DNA from: Roseiarcus sp963816065
GTDB lineage: Bacteria; Pseudomonadota; Alphaproteobacteria; Rhizobiales; Beijerinckiaceae
Assembly (NCBI GenBank): GCA_963816065.1
Contig: CAWFJG010000011.1
Location: forward strand, 62,001 to 126,000
Direction of reading: 5' to 3'
DNA length: 64,000 nt
Shown: positions 44,630-54,549 of the stretch, one piece after another
Layout of the letters: each line of letters opens with the position of its first letter
Position numbering within the stretch: position 1 is the first letter of the stretch
Position numbers and translations under genes: made by a program
The notes under the pieces: model-generated
What the model was told of the DNA's origin: nothing
The model's input: the letters and a program-made list of their open reading frames with translations, nothing else
The model's database searches: none

Positions 44630-46049
44630 GACGCGATACGCTCATCGAGGCTCACTCGCACGCAGCGACCGCTTGCGCGCCGAAGTCATTCGACAATCCG
44701 TCAAGGGGCGCAATTTCACGAAGTCCGTCACGCTGCTCGGCACTCTTGATCCCGCATGGTTGAGATATCGCTAACGAATCATGCCGACTTCGCCCGGCGC
44801 GATCCGCTTGTTTCCCTGCCCGCGCCGGCTTTGTCGAATCGCCAGCCCTTGTCCCGTCGCGCCGCCCCTCCTGTTCTGGCTCCCGTCGTCGCGCAATCGC
44901 GCCCTTTCGTCCAAACGGCAAGAAAGTGGCCATCGTGTGGCCAGCGTGAGCGTCAATTGGTCACGATGCCGAGCTTTCGGTCACGAGGACGCGCTTCGCC
45001 CCTGGCGAAATCATCCGGACGCGCGCCGAAAAGACATTGGCGGCCGGGTGCATGCGTCCGGCCGCCGAGTTGCGGGAGGCCTTTGGATCACCGGCGGAAA
45101 AGCAATTTGCTCCCTCCGGGTGGTGCGGACCCGTCGCCTCCCAAGGCCGCATACCACGAAGGGTAAGAGGGGGTTCAGAACCCTTCGCTCCCGAACACTG
45201 TGTTCGGCGCGGCTCACTGCAAGTGAACCTAGGGACGAATTGTTTCACACGCAAGAGGAGAATCCACTTCTTGTCATAATCATTTCATGCAGGGAGAACT
45301 TACGGCTCGGCCGCGGCTACGGTTGTACAGGCGGCACGTATTAACGGCCTGGTTGTCGTTCCGAGGAACATCGCGCCGCAGCAATGGGCGCGTGTTTTAC
45401 CGGCCAAGTCTTGCCGCATCTGCGCAGCGGCAAAGATCCGTCACCCCAATGGCCTTCTGCTCTGGAATTGAGTTGAGCGGGCCTGGATCTTGCCCCAATC
45501 GTCTCGGCGAAGGCGAGCGCGTCTGGGTCCCGAAGCGCGCGCCAATTTCAGCGCACAGGCGCAACCAGGCGCTTGAACACGTCACCGCGCGCCGCAGAAA
45601 CGCCACAGCGCGACCGGCGATAGACAAAACGACCGCACCGGGCGACCTGCAGACCGCCCGGCGCTGTCTAAGTCGCAGAGACCGCGCTAGCCATCGGCCC
45701 GAGCGACCTGCCAGGAGGATACGCCGCGCAGCGGCGAAACGGGAAGGGCGCTCAAGCGTTCTATGGCCGCGCGAATTGTCGCATCGAAGCGTTCCGCAAT
45801 TCTCGGGCCCGACGCAAAATAACGACGACGGTCGCGCATGCGCTCGCCTCGCAGGCAGACGTTTCGCGCCCCGGCAATCCAACCGCTCACGATTTACCGG
45901 TGAACAGCGAATGGCGTAGGAGGGCGGCGGACCAGGACGAGCGGCGATCAGTCCGCGCCGTCAGCTTCGGTTCCTATCCGCGTACGTGGTCCCATTGAAC
46001 GCAAACGGGCGGTCGTCGTCCAAGCAGCTCGGACTGGCAAGAGCATGCG
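44630..46049. other. 1.4-kb intergenic region with clustered hairpins, no confident gene
   Basis: Open frames exist on both strands but lack recognisable domains. A short minus-strand frame near 45690-45845 (RYFASGPRIAERFDATIRAA) looks faintly protein-like, perhaps a toxin remnant. The notable content is the hairpin cluster at 45157-45226. No tRNA was found. Confidence 0.5.
45157..45226. repeat. Cluster of hairpins with two mutually exclusive folds
   Basis: CGAAGGGT (45157-45164) pairs with ACCCTTCG (45180-45187). Alternatively GGGTTC (45171-45176) pairs with GAACCC (45178-45183); the two folds share bases. They are followed by the perfect palindrome CCGAACACTGTGTTCGG (45191-45207) and by TCACT-GCA-AGTGA (45214-45226). 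The layout resembles a structured RNA or a set of protein-binding dyads. Confidence 0.6.
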
Positions 46050-48240
46050 ATGCAGGCGATCCGATTTTGCACTCTCCCCGCTTTCCCCCACGCCCGCTTC
46101 GGCCTCGGCGCCTGCGCCGTCCTTCTCATGGCGGCGCCGGCCCTGGCCGCTACGCCCTGCGGCGGGCCTCCGGCGCCGGCGGACGGGCGCGCCCGGCAAG
46201 CGCTCGAGGCGATGACGCAAAGCGAAAAGCTGGCGCTCGTCCGCGGCGACCTCGGCGCGCCGTGGAAAGGCGGCGCGAAGCCCCAGGGCGCGCTCGGCTC
46301 GGCGGGCTACGTCGCGGGAATTCCGCGCCTCGGCGTGCCCGCCTTGCAGGAGACTGACGGTCCCCTCGGCGTCGCCAATCCGGGCGACATCCGGCGCGGC
46401 GACACGGCGACGGCGATGCCTTCCAATCTGGCGCTGGCGGCGACCTGGGACCTCGAGCTGGCGCGCCGCCAGGGCGAAGCGGTCGGCGCGGACGCGCGGG
46501 CCAAGGGCTTCAACGTGCTGCTCGGCGGCGCGGCCAACCTCGTCCGCGATCCGCGTGGCGGACGGAATTTTGAATATTTTTCCGAAGACCCGCTGCTGAC
46601 CGGGCGGATGGCCGGCGCCGTGATCGACGGCGTGCAAGCTGACGGCGGAGTCCTGTCGACCGTCAAGCACTTCGCGCTCAACGATCAGGAGACCGACCGC
46701 GGCCGGCTCGATGTCCGGATCGACCGCGCGGCGGCCCGCGAGTCCGATCTGCTTGCGTTCGAGATCGCGATCGAGCGTGGAAAGCCCGGCGCCGTCATGT
46801 GCGCCTACAACCGGATCAACGGAACCTACGCCTGCGAGAATCCGTGGCTCTTGACCGACGTGCTCAAGACCGATTGGGGATACCGCGGATTTGTCCTGTC
46901 CGACTGGGGCGCCGTCCATTCGACGATCGCCTCGGCGCTGGCCGGGCTCGATCAGGAATCAGCCGTGCAGGCGGATCGGCGCCCCTATTTCGCCGACCTC
47001 GGCAAGGCGATCGAGACGGGCAAGGCGCCGCAGGCGCGTCTCGACGACATGGCGGAGCGCATCCTGCGATCGATCTTCGCCTGCGGCCTCGCCGATGCAA
47101 GGCCGAAAGCAACGCCCGATTTCGCCGCGTCCGAAGCGACCGCGCGGACCATCGAGGCCGAGGGCGCCGTGCTGTTGCGCAATGACGGCCTGTTGCCGCT
47201 GACGCCCGGATTGCGAAGGGTGCTGGTCGTCGGCGCTCACGCCGACCGCGCCGTTCCGGCGGGCGGCGGATCCTCTCAGGTGATTCCCCATGGCGGCGTC
47301 CCGTTCACGACGCCCGAGGGCGAGAACCGCGCCATGATCTACGATCCGTCCTCGCCGCTCGATGCGCTGCGGAGCAACCTGCCCTCGACGAAGGTCGACT
47401 GGGACGATGGGCTCGATCTCGAGCGCGCGGCGAAGGCGGCCGCGGGCGCCGACGCCGTCGTCGTGTTCGTCGATCAATATCGGACCGAAGGCGCCGACGC
47501 GCCGAACCTGTCCCTGCCGGGCGGACAGGACCGTCTGGTCGAGCGGGTCGCGGAGGCCAACCCGCACACCGTCGTCGTGCTCGAAACCGGCGGTTCCGTG
47601 CTGATGCCATGGCTTGACCGGACGGCGGGGGTGATTTCGGCATGGTACCCGGGCGAGAAGGGCGGCGAGGCGATCGCCGACATCCTGACCGGCGTGGCCA
47701 ACCCGTCCGGGCGCCTGCCGCTGACGTTCCCGGCACGAGAGCCTCCACAGACCGGCGCGAGGCGAGTTCGACTCCGGCGGCCCCTTCGTCCGCTACGACG
47801 GGAGTCCGTCGTTCGGATATCGCGCGCTCGCCGAACGTGGCGAACGCCCGCTCTTTCCTTTCGGCTATGGCCTCTCCTACACGAGCTTCCGGCTGGGCGC
47901 CCTCACGGCGAAGGTCGAGGGCCCGACTGTGACGGCGGCGCTCGACGTGACCAACACGGGCGGACGGGCCGGCGCCGCGATCCCGCAGCTCTATGTGACC
48001 GGGCCGGCCGGAAGCGGGGTCGGCCTGAGGCTCGCGGGTTGGAGCCGGCTCGAGCTCGCCCCGGGCGAGGCGCGCCGTGTCGAGATCGCCGTCGACCCCC
48101 GGATGCTGGCGACCTTCGACGAGGCCGCGCGACGCTGGCGGATTGCGCCCGGCGTCTACGAACTCAGCGCCGGCCTCGACTTTGCGCTGCGCGTCGTTGC
48201 GGACAGGGTCATGCTCGACGGCGCCGAACGGCCGCCCTAG
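46050..48240 (+). CDS. Periplasmic GH3 beta-glucosidase (one frameshift)
   Basis: The signal peptide ends near PALAA. The GH3 N-domain has PALQETDGPLGV, LGGAANLVRDPRGGRNFEYFSEDP, VKHFALNDQE and the catalytic nucleophile D285 in FVLSDWGAVH. The C-domain follows (GAVLLRNDGLLPL, VVFVDQY). After PPQTGA at 47760 one extra A shifts the frame; the rest (GEFDSGGPFVRYDGS...FPFGYGLSYTSF and the fibronectin-III-like domain) continues to 48240. The corrected length is about 729 residues. It releases glucose, or a related sugar, from beta-linked oligosaccharides. Confidence 0.9.
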
Positions 48241-48299
48241 GGCGCGATGAGACCGGGTTTGCGTCGGCTAACCCTCAACCGGCGGCCGATCGCGCGTCG

Positions 48300-48560
48300 A
48301 GAGACGGGCGTCTCGACGCCCCACTGGCCGCCACCTCTTCCGAGGCCCCGGGGAGCGACGCAGACTTTCTGGTCGAGTTCGAAGAAGCAAAGGATTTCGA
48401 TCCGCTCGGGCAATTCTTCGGTCTTTCAGGCGCCCACTCGGGCGCCTTGCTCGCTTCCCGGTGAGGTAGGCGCAAAGCGAGACGCGGGACGCGTTTGTGA
48501 CCGGCGCGTTCATGAAGCGTGACTGCTCGAGAACGCTGTTCTTCTTGCGCACGCCACAAT
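48300..48560 (+). pseudogene. Remnant of a MNT-type nucleotidyltransferase antitoxin gene
   Basis: The translation SEAPGSDADFLVEFEEAKDFDPLGQFFGL matches the core of minimal nucleotidyltransferases (GS...DxD FLVEFE). After a break, FVTGAFMK and then LLENAVLLAHA in another frame recall the usual C-terminus (D-LVT...R-V-L-DAVLLY). At least two frame changes and the loss of the start region mark it as decayed. No HEPN partner is seen next to it. Confidence 0.5.
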
Positions 48561-48600
48561 TGCCTCCCAAGCTCTATTGGGCGCAACGGGGGCGAAGCGC

Positions 48601-49266
48601 GTGTCCACTCCTATCCCACACCTTCTTCCGAGGTCCCGCGACTACAGTCCGGGCGAGATCATCGCCGACGCGGCGGTGCATGCGATTGCAATCATCGCCG
48701 GGATGATCGGCTTTGCGGTGCTGTTCCAGACGATCGCGCTGCGCGGGGCTTTTGGGGACGGCCTGGCGATGGCGGCCTATGCCGCGGGTTTCTTCCTGCT
48801 GTTCGGCTTTTCCTGCGCCTATAACATGACGCCGCCGTCACACGCCAAGGCGCTCCTGCGGCGCTTCGACCATGCGTCGATCTATCTCATGATCGGGGGC
48901 ACCTATACGGCGCTCCTCTCCCAGGCGCGGGCTTCGCTGGGCCTCGTGGCGCTGGCGACGGTGGTCTGGATCGCCGCGCTTGTGGGCGCAGCGATCAAGA
49001 TTTTCCTGCCCGGCCGGCTCGACCGGTTCGCTGTCCGGCTTTATCTGGCGCTCGGATGGTCGGCGATCTTCGCGATCAAACCGCTGGCGGAGGCGCTGCC
49101 GACGGACACGCTGGCGCTGGTCGCCGCCGGCGGGGTCGCTTATTCGATCGGCGTCGCGTTCTTCTTGTGGGAGAGCCTCAAGTTCCAGAACGCGATCTGG
49201 CACGCCTTCGTCACCATCGCCGCCGCCTGCCAGTTCGCCGGCGTGCTCGCCGCCATTGGACGGTGA
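48601..49266 (+). CDS. Haemolysin-III / PAQR-family membrane protein
   Basis: The 221-residue protein has seven hydrophobic helices. Family markers are DAAVHAIAIIAGMIG (helix 1), FDHASIYLMIGGTYT (the conserved H-x3-Y-x3-G-TYT) and a C-terminal helix with IWHAFVTIAAACQF (conserved His for the metal site). GTG 48601 is preferred; TTG 48577 is a weaker option. Despite the name, most members are membrane hydrolases or of unknown role. Confidence 0.88.
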   Translation: MSTPIPHLLPRSRDYSPGEIIADAAVHAIAIIAGMIGFAVLFQTIALRGAFGDGLAMAAYAAGFFLLFGFSCAYNMTPPSHAKALLRRFDHASIYLMIGGTYTALLSQARASLGLVALATVVWIAALVGAAIKIFLPGRLDRFAVRLYLALGWSAIFAIKPLAEALPTDTLALVAAGGVAYSIGVAFFLWESLKFQNAIWHAFVTIAAACQFAGVLAAIGR

Positions 49267-49407
49267 ACGGCGAATAAGAGCTTTTCGAGCCCCGCCCAAT
49301 TCCCGTTCGTTCGGCCCGACGTCGTCTGCCGACTGACCTGACCGCCGCCCGAAAGTTTATGGTGTAAGTTGACGTCGCCACACCCCGGGATGGCGGCGCC
49401 GAAACCG

Positions 49408-49451
49408 TTCGGGGGGAAATGACATCAAACCTTCGGGGGGAAATGACATCA
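49408..49451. repeat. Two 20-bp direct repeats, 24-bp spacing
   Basis: TTCGGGGGGAAATGACATCA occurs at 49408-49427 and again, without mismatch, at 49432-49451. It lies in the convergent gap between the haemolysin-III-like and phosphoesterase genes. It may be a footprint of a transposon end or a protein-binding repeat. Confidence 0.7.
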
Positions 49452-49516
49452 TGACACCGCATATGTCGACCGCCGATGCAACCTGATGGCGCTGGCTTCG
49501 CCGCTTCCTTGCTGCA

Positions 49517-49705
49517 GCCTGTTCGCAGCCTGTTACGAGCCTGTTACGAGCCTGTTATTTGCCTGTTTTGAATGCCTGTTCCTGGCCCCCGCACCGACCG
49601 CAACCGATGGATTGTAATCAGGCAAACATCTGATATCAAATATGTTTTCGCCCCATCATCATCGCCCGACCAGGCAAAAAAATCGAAAAGCAGGCATATC
49701 AGGCG
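49517..49705. repeat. Helically phased GCCTGTT array with inverted CAGGCA copies
   Basis: GCCTGTT starts at 49517, 49528, 49539, 49550, 49561 and 49574, i.e. five units in exact 11-bp steps plus one. An A/T-rich stretch follows, carrying the opposite-strand core CAGGC at 49619, 49671, 49691 and 49700. The arrangement recalls iterons beside an A/T-rich region, but no replication or partition gene is near. It lies wholly in the non-coding gap 49267-49708. Confidence 0.7.
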
Positions 49706-49708
49706 CCG

Positions 49709-51397
49709 TTACCCCGTCACCTCCAGCGCCAACCGGCCTGAAACCGGCTTGCCGTATTCGTTGACCGCCTCGACCTCGACCCGATAGGCGCCGGGCGCGA
49801 GATCGGCCGGCAGTCGCGCGCTCCAGAGATGGGAGGAGTTTTGCGGCTTCACCCACGCCTTCTTCGTCGCCTCGTTGCGGTCGAATACTTCCTCGACGAA
49901 CGGGTCGGGCCGGGCGGTTCGGACCATCTCGACCGGGGCTCGGTTCCCGATCCTCATGGTCGCCTTCGTCTTCTCGCCGCCGTCAAAGACATTGGCGATC
50001 AGCGTCGACGACCTGAGCGCCGCCTGCCGAACCGGCGAGCCGAGCAGTTGCACCTCGCGAAAGTCCACGTCCGCCTCGCGGCTGACGCCGTGGAACCGGC
50101 TCAAGATCGATAGCCGCATCTGCCGCCCGTTCGGCTCCTTGGCCGGCACGAAGCGCGTCGCATAGCGAGTCCCGTCGACCGAAAGGATGTGAAACCCGTT
50201 CGGCGTGCCGTCCCAGCTGTCGGCGGTCGCGACGCCGCGGTGGTCGAACGGCCCGCTCCACCACGAGCCGGACAGCGCCGTCAGCACGTGGTGGTGGTGC
50301 GGGGTCGCGCCGGTCCAGCCGTCGGACGCGCCGAAATAGTGATGCTCGGTGGTATGGGTGTGGCCGGAGAAGCTGACGGTCGCCTTTCGCCCTTCGAAGA
50401 GCTTGAACAACGCCGCCTTGTTGGCCGTATTCTGGTAGGCGTCCGCCCCGAGGAAGGTGCGGAGAGGAATGTGCATGACGGCGACGATCAGCGTGTCGTC
50501 GGGCGTATGGGCCAGCACGTTGCGGACGAAGTCGAGCTGAGCTTCGTCGAACCGGCCCTCATACTTGCCCGATCCGCGCGGCTTCGCCGGGTCCGGCCCG
50601 AGATAGTCGACGTTGTCGAGCATCAGGAACAGCGTTGGGCCATAGAAGAAGGCGTAGTAGTTCGGCCCGTAGACGCGCTTGAAGGTTTCGCGGCTGTAGG
50701 CGCGATCCGGCGCCTCGAAATTGAGGTCGTGATTGCCGCCGATGTTCCACCACGGCAGCCCGATCGTGCCGATGATGGCGTTGAAACGCGGATAGAGCGA
50801 CAGGTCGTCGAACATCACATCGCCGGCGGTCAGGCCGAACTTGGCGTCAGTATGGGCGAGGGCCTCGATCAGGTCCTCGCGGACGAAATCGACCTCCGCC
50901 TCGGTCTCCGGCTGCGGGTCGGCGACGAGCACGACATCGAACGCGTTCGGCTCGTCCTGGCGCCTGAGCGGGAAGTCGAGCGAGGCGGGCATCGGCCCGG
51001 TCGGCGCGATCCCTTCGAACAGCAGGTTCAGCGACGCCGGCGAACCCTGCGGCTGATGGAGGCGATAAAAGCGCGGCAGATTGGTCGTGGGGTCGAGCGG
51101 CGGCATGAAGCCCGCCGGCTTGACGACGAAGATCGTCGCTGCGTCGGGCAGCGGCAGCGTGTAGCGCCCGTCGGCGCCGGTGACGGCGACGTCGCGACCG
51201 TTGGAGACGAGCACGCCCGCCAGGCCGGGATTTCCCGGGCCCGCCGCGCCCGAGCCGTCGCGGTCGTCGAACACCACGCCGGAAACGGTCGCTCCCTGCG
51301 CCATCGCGACGCCCGGCTCGATCGCGGCCAGGGCCAGCCCGCCGGCGGCGCCGATCAGCACTTCGCGCCGCGTCACCTCGATCTCGTGCCCCGCCAT
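49709..51397 (-). CDS. Tat-exported calcineurin-like metallophosphoesterase
   Basis: The 562-residue protein has the N-terminus TRREVLIGAAGGLALAA, a twin-arginine signal. An N-terminal beta-sandwich (about 35-130, VSGVVFDDRDGSG) precedes the phosphoesterase domain with VLVADPQ, GDVMFDD, GNHD (NIGGNHDLNF), VMHIPL and GHTHTTEHH, all the dinuclear-metal motifs. A C-terminal domain (about 420-562) ends with an Ig-like strand set. It probably hydrolyses a phosphodiester or phosphomonoester outside the cytoplasm, for phosphate acquisition or cell-wall turnover. Confidence 0.93.
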   Translation of the reverse strand: MAGHEIEVTRREVLIGAAGGLALAAIEPGVAMAQGATVSGVVFDDRDGSGAAGPGNPGLAGVLVSNGRDVAVTGADGRYTLPLPDAATIFVVKPAGFMPPLDPTTNLPRFYRLHQPQGSPASLNLLFEGIAPTGPMPASLDFPLRRQDEPNAFDVVLVADPQPETEAEVDFVREDLIEALAHTDAKFGLTAGDVMFDDLSLYPRFNAIIGTIGLPWWNIGGNHDLNFEAPDRAYSRETFKRVYGPNYYAFFYGPTLFLMLDNVDYLGPDPAKPRGSGKYEGRFDEAQLDFVRNVLAHTPDDTLIVAVMHIPLRTFLGADAYQNTANKAALFKLFEGRKATVSFSGHTHTTEHHYFGASDGWTGATPHHHHVLTALSGSWWSGPFDHRGVATADSWDGTPNGFHILSVDGTRYATRFVPAKEPNGRQMRLSILSRFHGVSREADVDFREVQLLGSPVRQAALRSSTLIANVFDGGEKTKATMRIGNRAPVEMVRTARPDPFVEEVFDRNEATKKAWVKPQNSSHLWSARLPADLAPGAYRVEVEAVNEYGKPVSGRLALEVTG

Positions 51398-51541
51398 CCC
51401 GCGCCTCCGGTCATGAAAGACCGCATGAGACTACGCGCGCGCGACGCCAAGATGAAGGCCAGCGCCGCGACCCGACCACGGGCCCCGATTGCGCGCATCA
51501 GGCAAACGGACGAAAATGGCCGCCGCGCGAGGAGGCAGCCT

Positions 51542-52765
51542 GTGACTGAATCCGTTCCGGTCTTCGATCTCGTTGTTGCGGGCGGCGCCGCGTCCGGACT
51601 CGCCCTGGCGGCGGCGGCCAAGCAGGCGCTCGGCGACGGCGCGTCGGTCGCTCTCGTCGATCCAGCGCCTCCGCCCGCGCCCCGTCCGGCGCTGCGCACC
51701 GTCGCGATCGCCGAAGGACCGCGGCGGCTGCTCGAGCGGATCGGCGCCTGGGTGGACGTCGCGCCAAAGGCTCAGCCGATCGTCAAGATGCAGATCATGG
51801 ACGGCGGGGTGCGCGACGCCGTGCGCCTGCCCCATCTCCATTTCGACGCGCGCGAGGGCGAGCCGCTCGCCCACATGGCGTTCAATGCGGACGTCGTCGC
51901 CGCGCTCTCGGCGGCGTGCGACCGGCTCGGCGCGATCCGCATCGCCGGGACGGTTGCGGCTTGGCGCCCGGGCAAGCGAATTGCCGAGATTGGCCTTGCC
52001 GACGGCCGCACGCTGCGCGCCCGGCTGGCGGTCGCTGCGGACGGCGCGCGCTCGAAGCTCCGGGCGCTGGCCGAGATACCGGCCTACGGTTGGGACTACG
52101 ACCAGTCCGGCATCGTCGCCACGATCGCCCACGAGGACGATCACGAGGGCGTGGCCGAGCAGCATTTCCTGCCCGCCGGACCCTTCGCCATCCTGCCTTT
52201 GCCGGGCCGCCAGTCGAGCATCGTCTGGAACGAACGCCGCGCGGACGCGCTCGCGCTCATCGCACTCGAGCCCGACGATTTCATAAGGCAGCTCAATTTG
52301 CGCTTTACCCCGCAACTCGGCGAGATCCACCTCGCCTCGCGGGTCGAGGCCTTCCCGTTCCGCTTTCAGGTCGCGCGCCGCTTCGTCGGCGAACGGCTCG
52401 CGCTTGTCGGCGACGCCGCCCATGTCGTCCACCCGATCGCCGGCCAAGGTCTCAACCTCGGCCTGCGCGACGTCGCAGCGCTTGCCGAGACGATCGTGGA
52501 TGCGATGAAGCTCGGCCTCGATCCCGGCGCGGCGGGCGCGCTCGCCGCCTATCAACGGGCGCGGCGCTTCGACGTGGCGGTCAGCGGCATGGGCATGGAC
52601 CTGATGAACCGGCTCTTCTCCAACGACATTGGGCCGCTGCGTCTGGTCCGCGACCTTGGCCTTCGCCTGGTCGATCGCGCCCCTCTCCTCAAGGACCAAC
52701 TCATTCTCGAAGCGGGCGGCGCCGGCCGTGGAGCGCCCCGCCTCTTGCGCGGCGCTCCGCTCTGA
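51542..52765 (+). CDS. UbiH/UbiF-like FAD-dependent monooxygenase
   Basis: The 407-residue flavoprotein has an N-terminal dinucleotide fold (LVVAGGAASGLALAAAA), a middle motif VAADGARSKLR (the DG motif) and C-terminal GDAAHVVHPIAGQGLNLGLRDVAAL. These are the three signatures of ubiquinone hydroxylases. It probably hydroxylates a ring position in ubiquinone synthesis. The GTG start at 51542 is chosen because the homology begins at once; the open frame extends far upstream without meaning. Confidence 0.9.
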   Translation: MTESVPVFDLVVAGGAASGLALAAAAKQALGDGASVALVDPAPPPAPRPALRTVAIAEGPRRLLERIGAWVDVAPKAQPIVKMQIMDGGVRDAVRLPHLHFDAREGEPLAHMAFNADVVAALSAACDRLGAIRIAGTVAAWRPGKRIAEIGLADGRTLRARLAVAADGARSKLRALAEIPAYGWDYDQSGIVATIAHEDDHEGVAEQHFLPAGPFAILPLPGRQSSIVWNERRADALALIALEPDDFIRQLNLRFTPQLGEIHLASRVEAFPFRFQVARRFVGERLALVGDAAHVVHPIAGQGLNLGLRDVAALAETIVDAMKLGLDPGAAGALAAYQRARRFDVAVSGMGMDLMNRLFSNDIGPLRLVRDLGLRLVDRAPLLKDQLILEAGGAGRGAPRLLRGAPL

Positions 52766-53167
52766 TCCGCCCCTTCGCCCGCGCATACCGGCGGCGCAGG
52801 CGCTTGGCGCAATTGACCTCTGATCGAGGACGACGGATTTGCCTGCTCAGCGGGCGTAGAGGATGGACGATTACCTTTGACGACCTCGATTAGGCGTTGC
52901 GCCGATGGGGCCAAGCCGATCAAGCCAATGTTGACCAGATGTCTGCGCGGCCGAAACGCGGCCGCCTCCCGACGGAGGCGAAAGCCAAGCGCCGCTTCGT
53001 TCAAGTGTCGTTCATGGGGACCATGGTTCTCTGTCGTGGGTTGGCCGGACATTCGGAGACCATCAGAGCTGGTCGGCATTCCCGACGGGAGCAGCCTTGA
53101 TTCGGCGCATGCCCCGACGCAGCAACCTCTGAAGCTTCTGTTCAATCAACGACGGAAAGGATTCGCC
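52766..53167. other. Intergenic region, nothing recognised
   Basis: About 400 bp lie between the monooxygenase and the YXWGXW-protein gene. There are no repeats, RNA genes or coding frames that I can support. The start of the next gene has GGAAAGGA upstream of ATG 53168. Confidence 0.5.
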
Positions 53168-54438
53168 ATGCGTTTCTTGCGACCGGCGCTGACCGCACTG
53201 TCGATCGGCGCCGCAACGCCCGCGCTCCTTGCGCCCGCCTTCGCTCAGACCTGCGCCTGCCCACCGGCTGCGGGAGCGTCCTACTCGGGTCCGGTGATCG
53301 AGGCCGAGGAGCCGCCTCCGCCGCTGCCGGTTTATGAGCAGCCGCCCATTCCGTCGCCGGGTTCCATCTGGACCCCGGGATACTGGGCCTGGAACAACTA
53401 CGATTATTACTGGGTGCCCGGCGTCTGGGTGCCCCCGCCACAGCCGAACCTCCTGTGGACGCCGGGATATTGGGCCTTCGTCGGCGGCGTCTACCGCTTC
53501 CATCAAGGCTTTTGGGGGCCGCACGTCGGCTTTTACGGCGGCGTCAACTACGGCTTTGGCTACAACGGCCTCGGATACGAGGGCGGCCGGTGGGAAGGCT
53601 CTCGCTTTGTCTACAACACCACGGTCAACAATTTCGGCGGCGCCCATATCACAAATGTTTACACTCAGAATGTGACGGTCGCCCCAGGCGCCGGGCGCGT
53701 CAGTTACAACGGCGGCCCCGGCGGCGTCGCATTGAAGCCGACGCCGGAACAGGAGCGGCTGACGACTGAGCAGCACGTGCGGCCGACCCCGCTTCAGGTG
53801 ACCCAGGCCCGCGCCGCGAGCATGGACGCGACGCAGTTCAATTCGGCCAACAAGGGCAAACCCGCAGTCGCGGCGACTGAGCGGCCGGGCGAACTGAAGG
53901 GCCCGGGCGCAGTGCCGGCGAAGGCGGCAGGCTCGGCCGAGGTTCAGCCCGGGCCAGCGCCGAACGGCGGACAGAAGCTCCGGTCCGACGAGAAGCCGCC
54001 ACGAGCGGCCGACGAGCCAGTTGGCCCGAAGCCGGTCACGCCCGGTGAGCCGCGAGAACCAAACGCCGCCGAGAAGCCGAACGCTGCGAAGAAAACGGCG
54101 CCGAACGAGAATCAAACAGGACGGACGAGAAAGCCCGCGAGCAGAAGATGCCCGGCGCCCCGCCGAAGCCAGAGGGCGCCAAGGAGCCAGTCCGTCCGAA
54201 CGGTGAGCTCAAACCGGGTACGAAGGCTCCCGGCGCGCCGAAGCCGGAAGGGGCCGAGAAATTCGCTCGGCCGGAACCGGCGCCTACCCGGGAAACGAAA
54301 GCGCCGGAGGCGCCGCGACCTCGGCCGGCGGCTGCTGCGCCCGCCGCCGAACGTCCGCGGCCCGAGACCAAGGGTCCGCCCGGCGCGGCCCAAAACAAGC
54401 TGCCGCGGCCCGAAGGCCGGGAACGCGAGTGCGGCTAG
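53168..54438 (+). CDS. YXWGXW-repeat secreted protein with Pro/Ala/Glu-rich tail (one frameshift)
   Basis: The signal peptide ends at APAFA. The mature N-part has tandem aromatic repeats (SIWTPGYWAW; YYWVPGVWVPP; NLLWTPGYWAF; HQGFWGPH), the BcpO/YXWGXW type. A Gly/Tyr segment (FYGGVNYGFGYNGLGYEGG) follows, then a long tail rich in P, A, K and E. One missing base at about 54122 shifts the frame; TDEKAREQKMPGAPPKPEGAK continues to 54438. The corrected length is about 423 residues. It is probably a cell-surface or periplasmic structural protein; no enzymatic motif is seen. Confidence 0.8.
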
Positions 54439-54549
54439 CCCGGCGCGCCGCCCTGCCGGTGAATCGCTGACGGGCGCCGGGCGCGCCCGCTTCCGACCGC
54501 CTACCCTCCCGCTTTGCCGCGGACGCCCGAATCCGGCTAAAGCCGAGGC

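Noticed and set aside
45287..45919. 210-residue plus-strand open frame in the gene-free region
   Set aside because: Arg-rich, no motif, no ribosome site; it overlaps an equally open minus-strand frame.
49517..49580. Replication origin call for the GCCTGTT array
   Set aside because: No DnaA boxes, Rep or Par genes nearby; reported only as an unexplained repeat.
50189..51541. Very long plus-strand frame running into the monooxygenase gene
   Set aside because: It is the antisense shadow of the phosphoesterase gene; the true start of the monooxygenase is GTG 51542.
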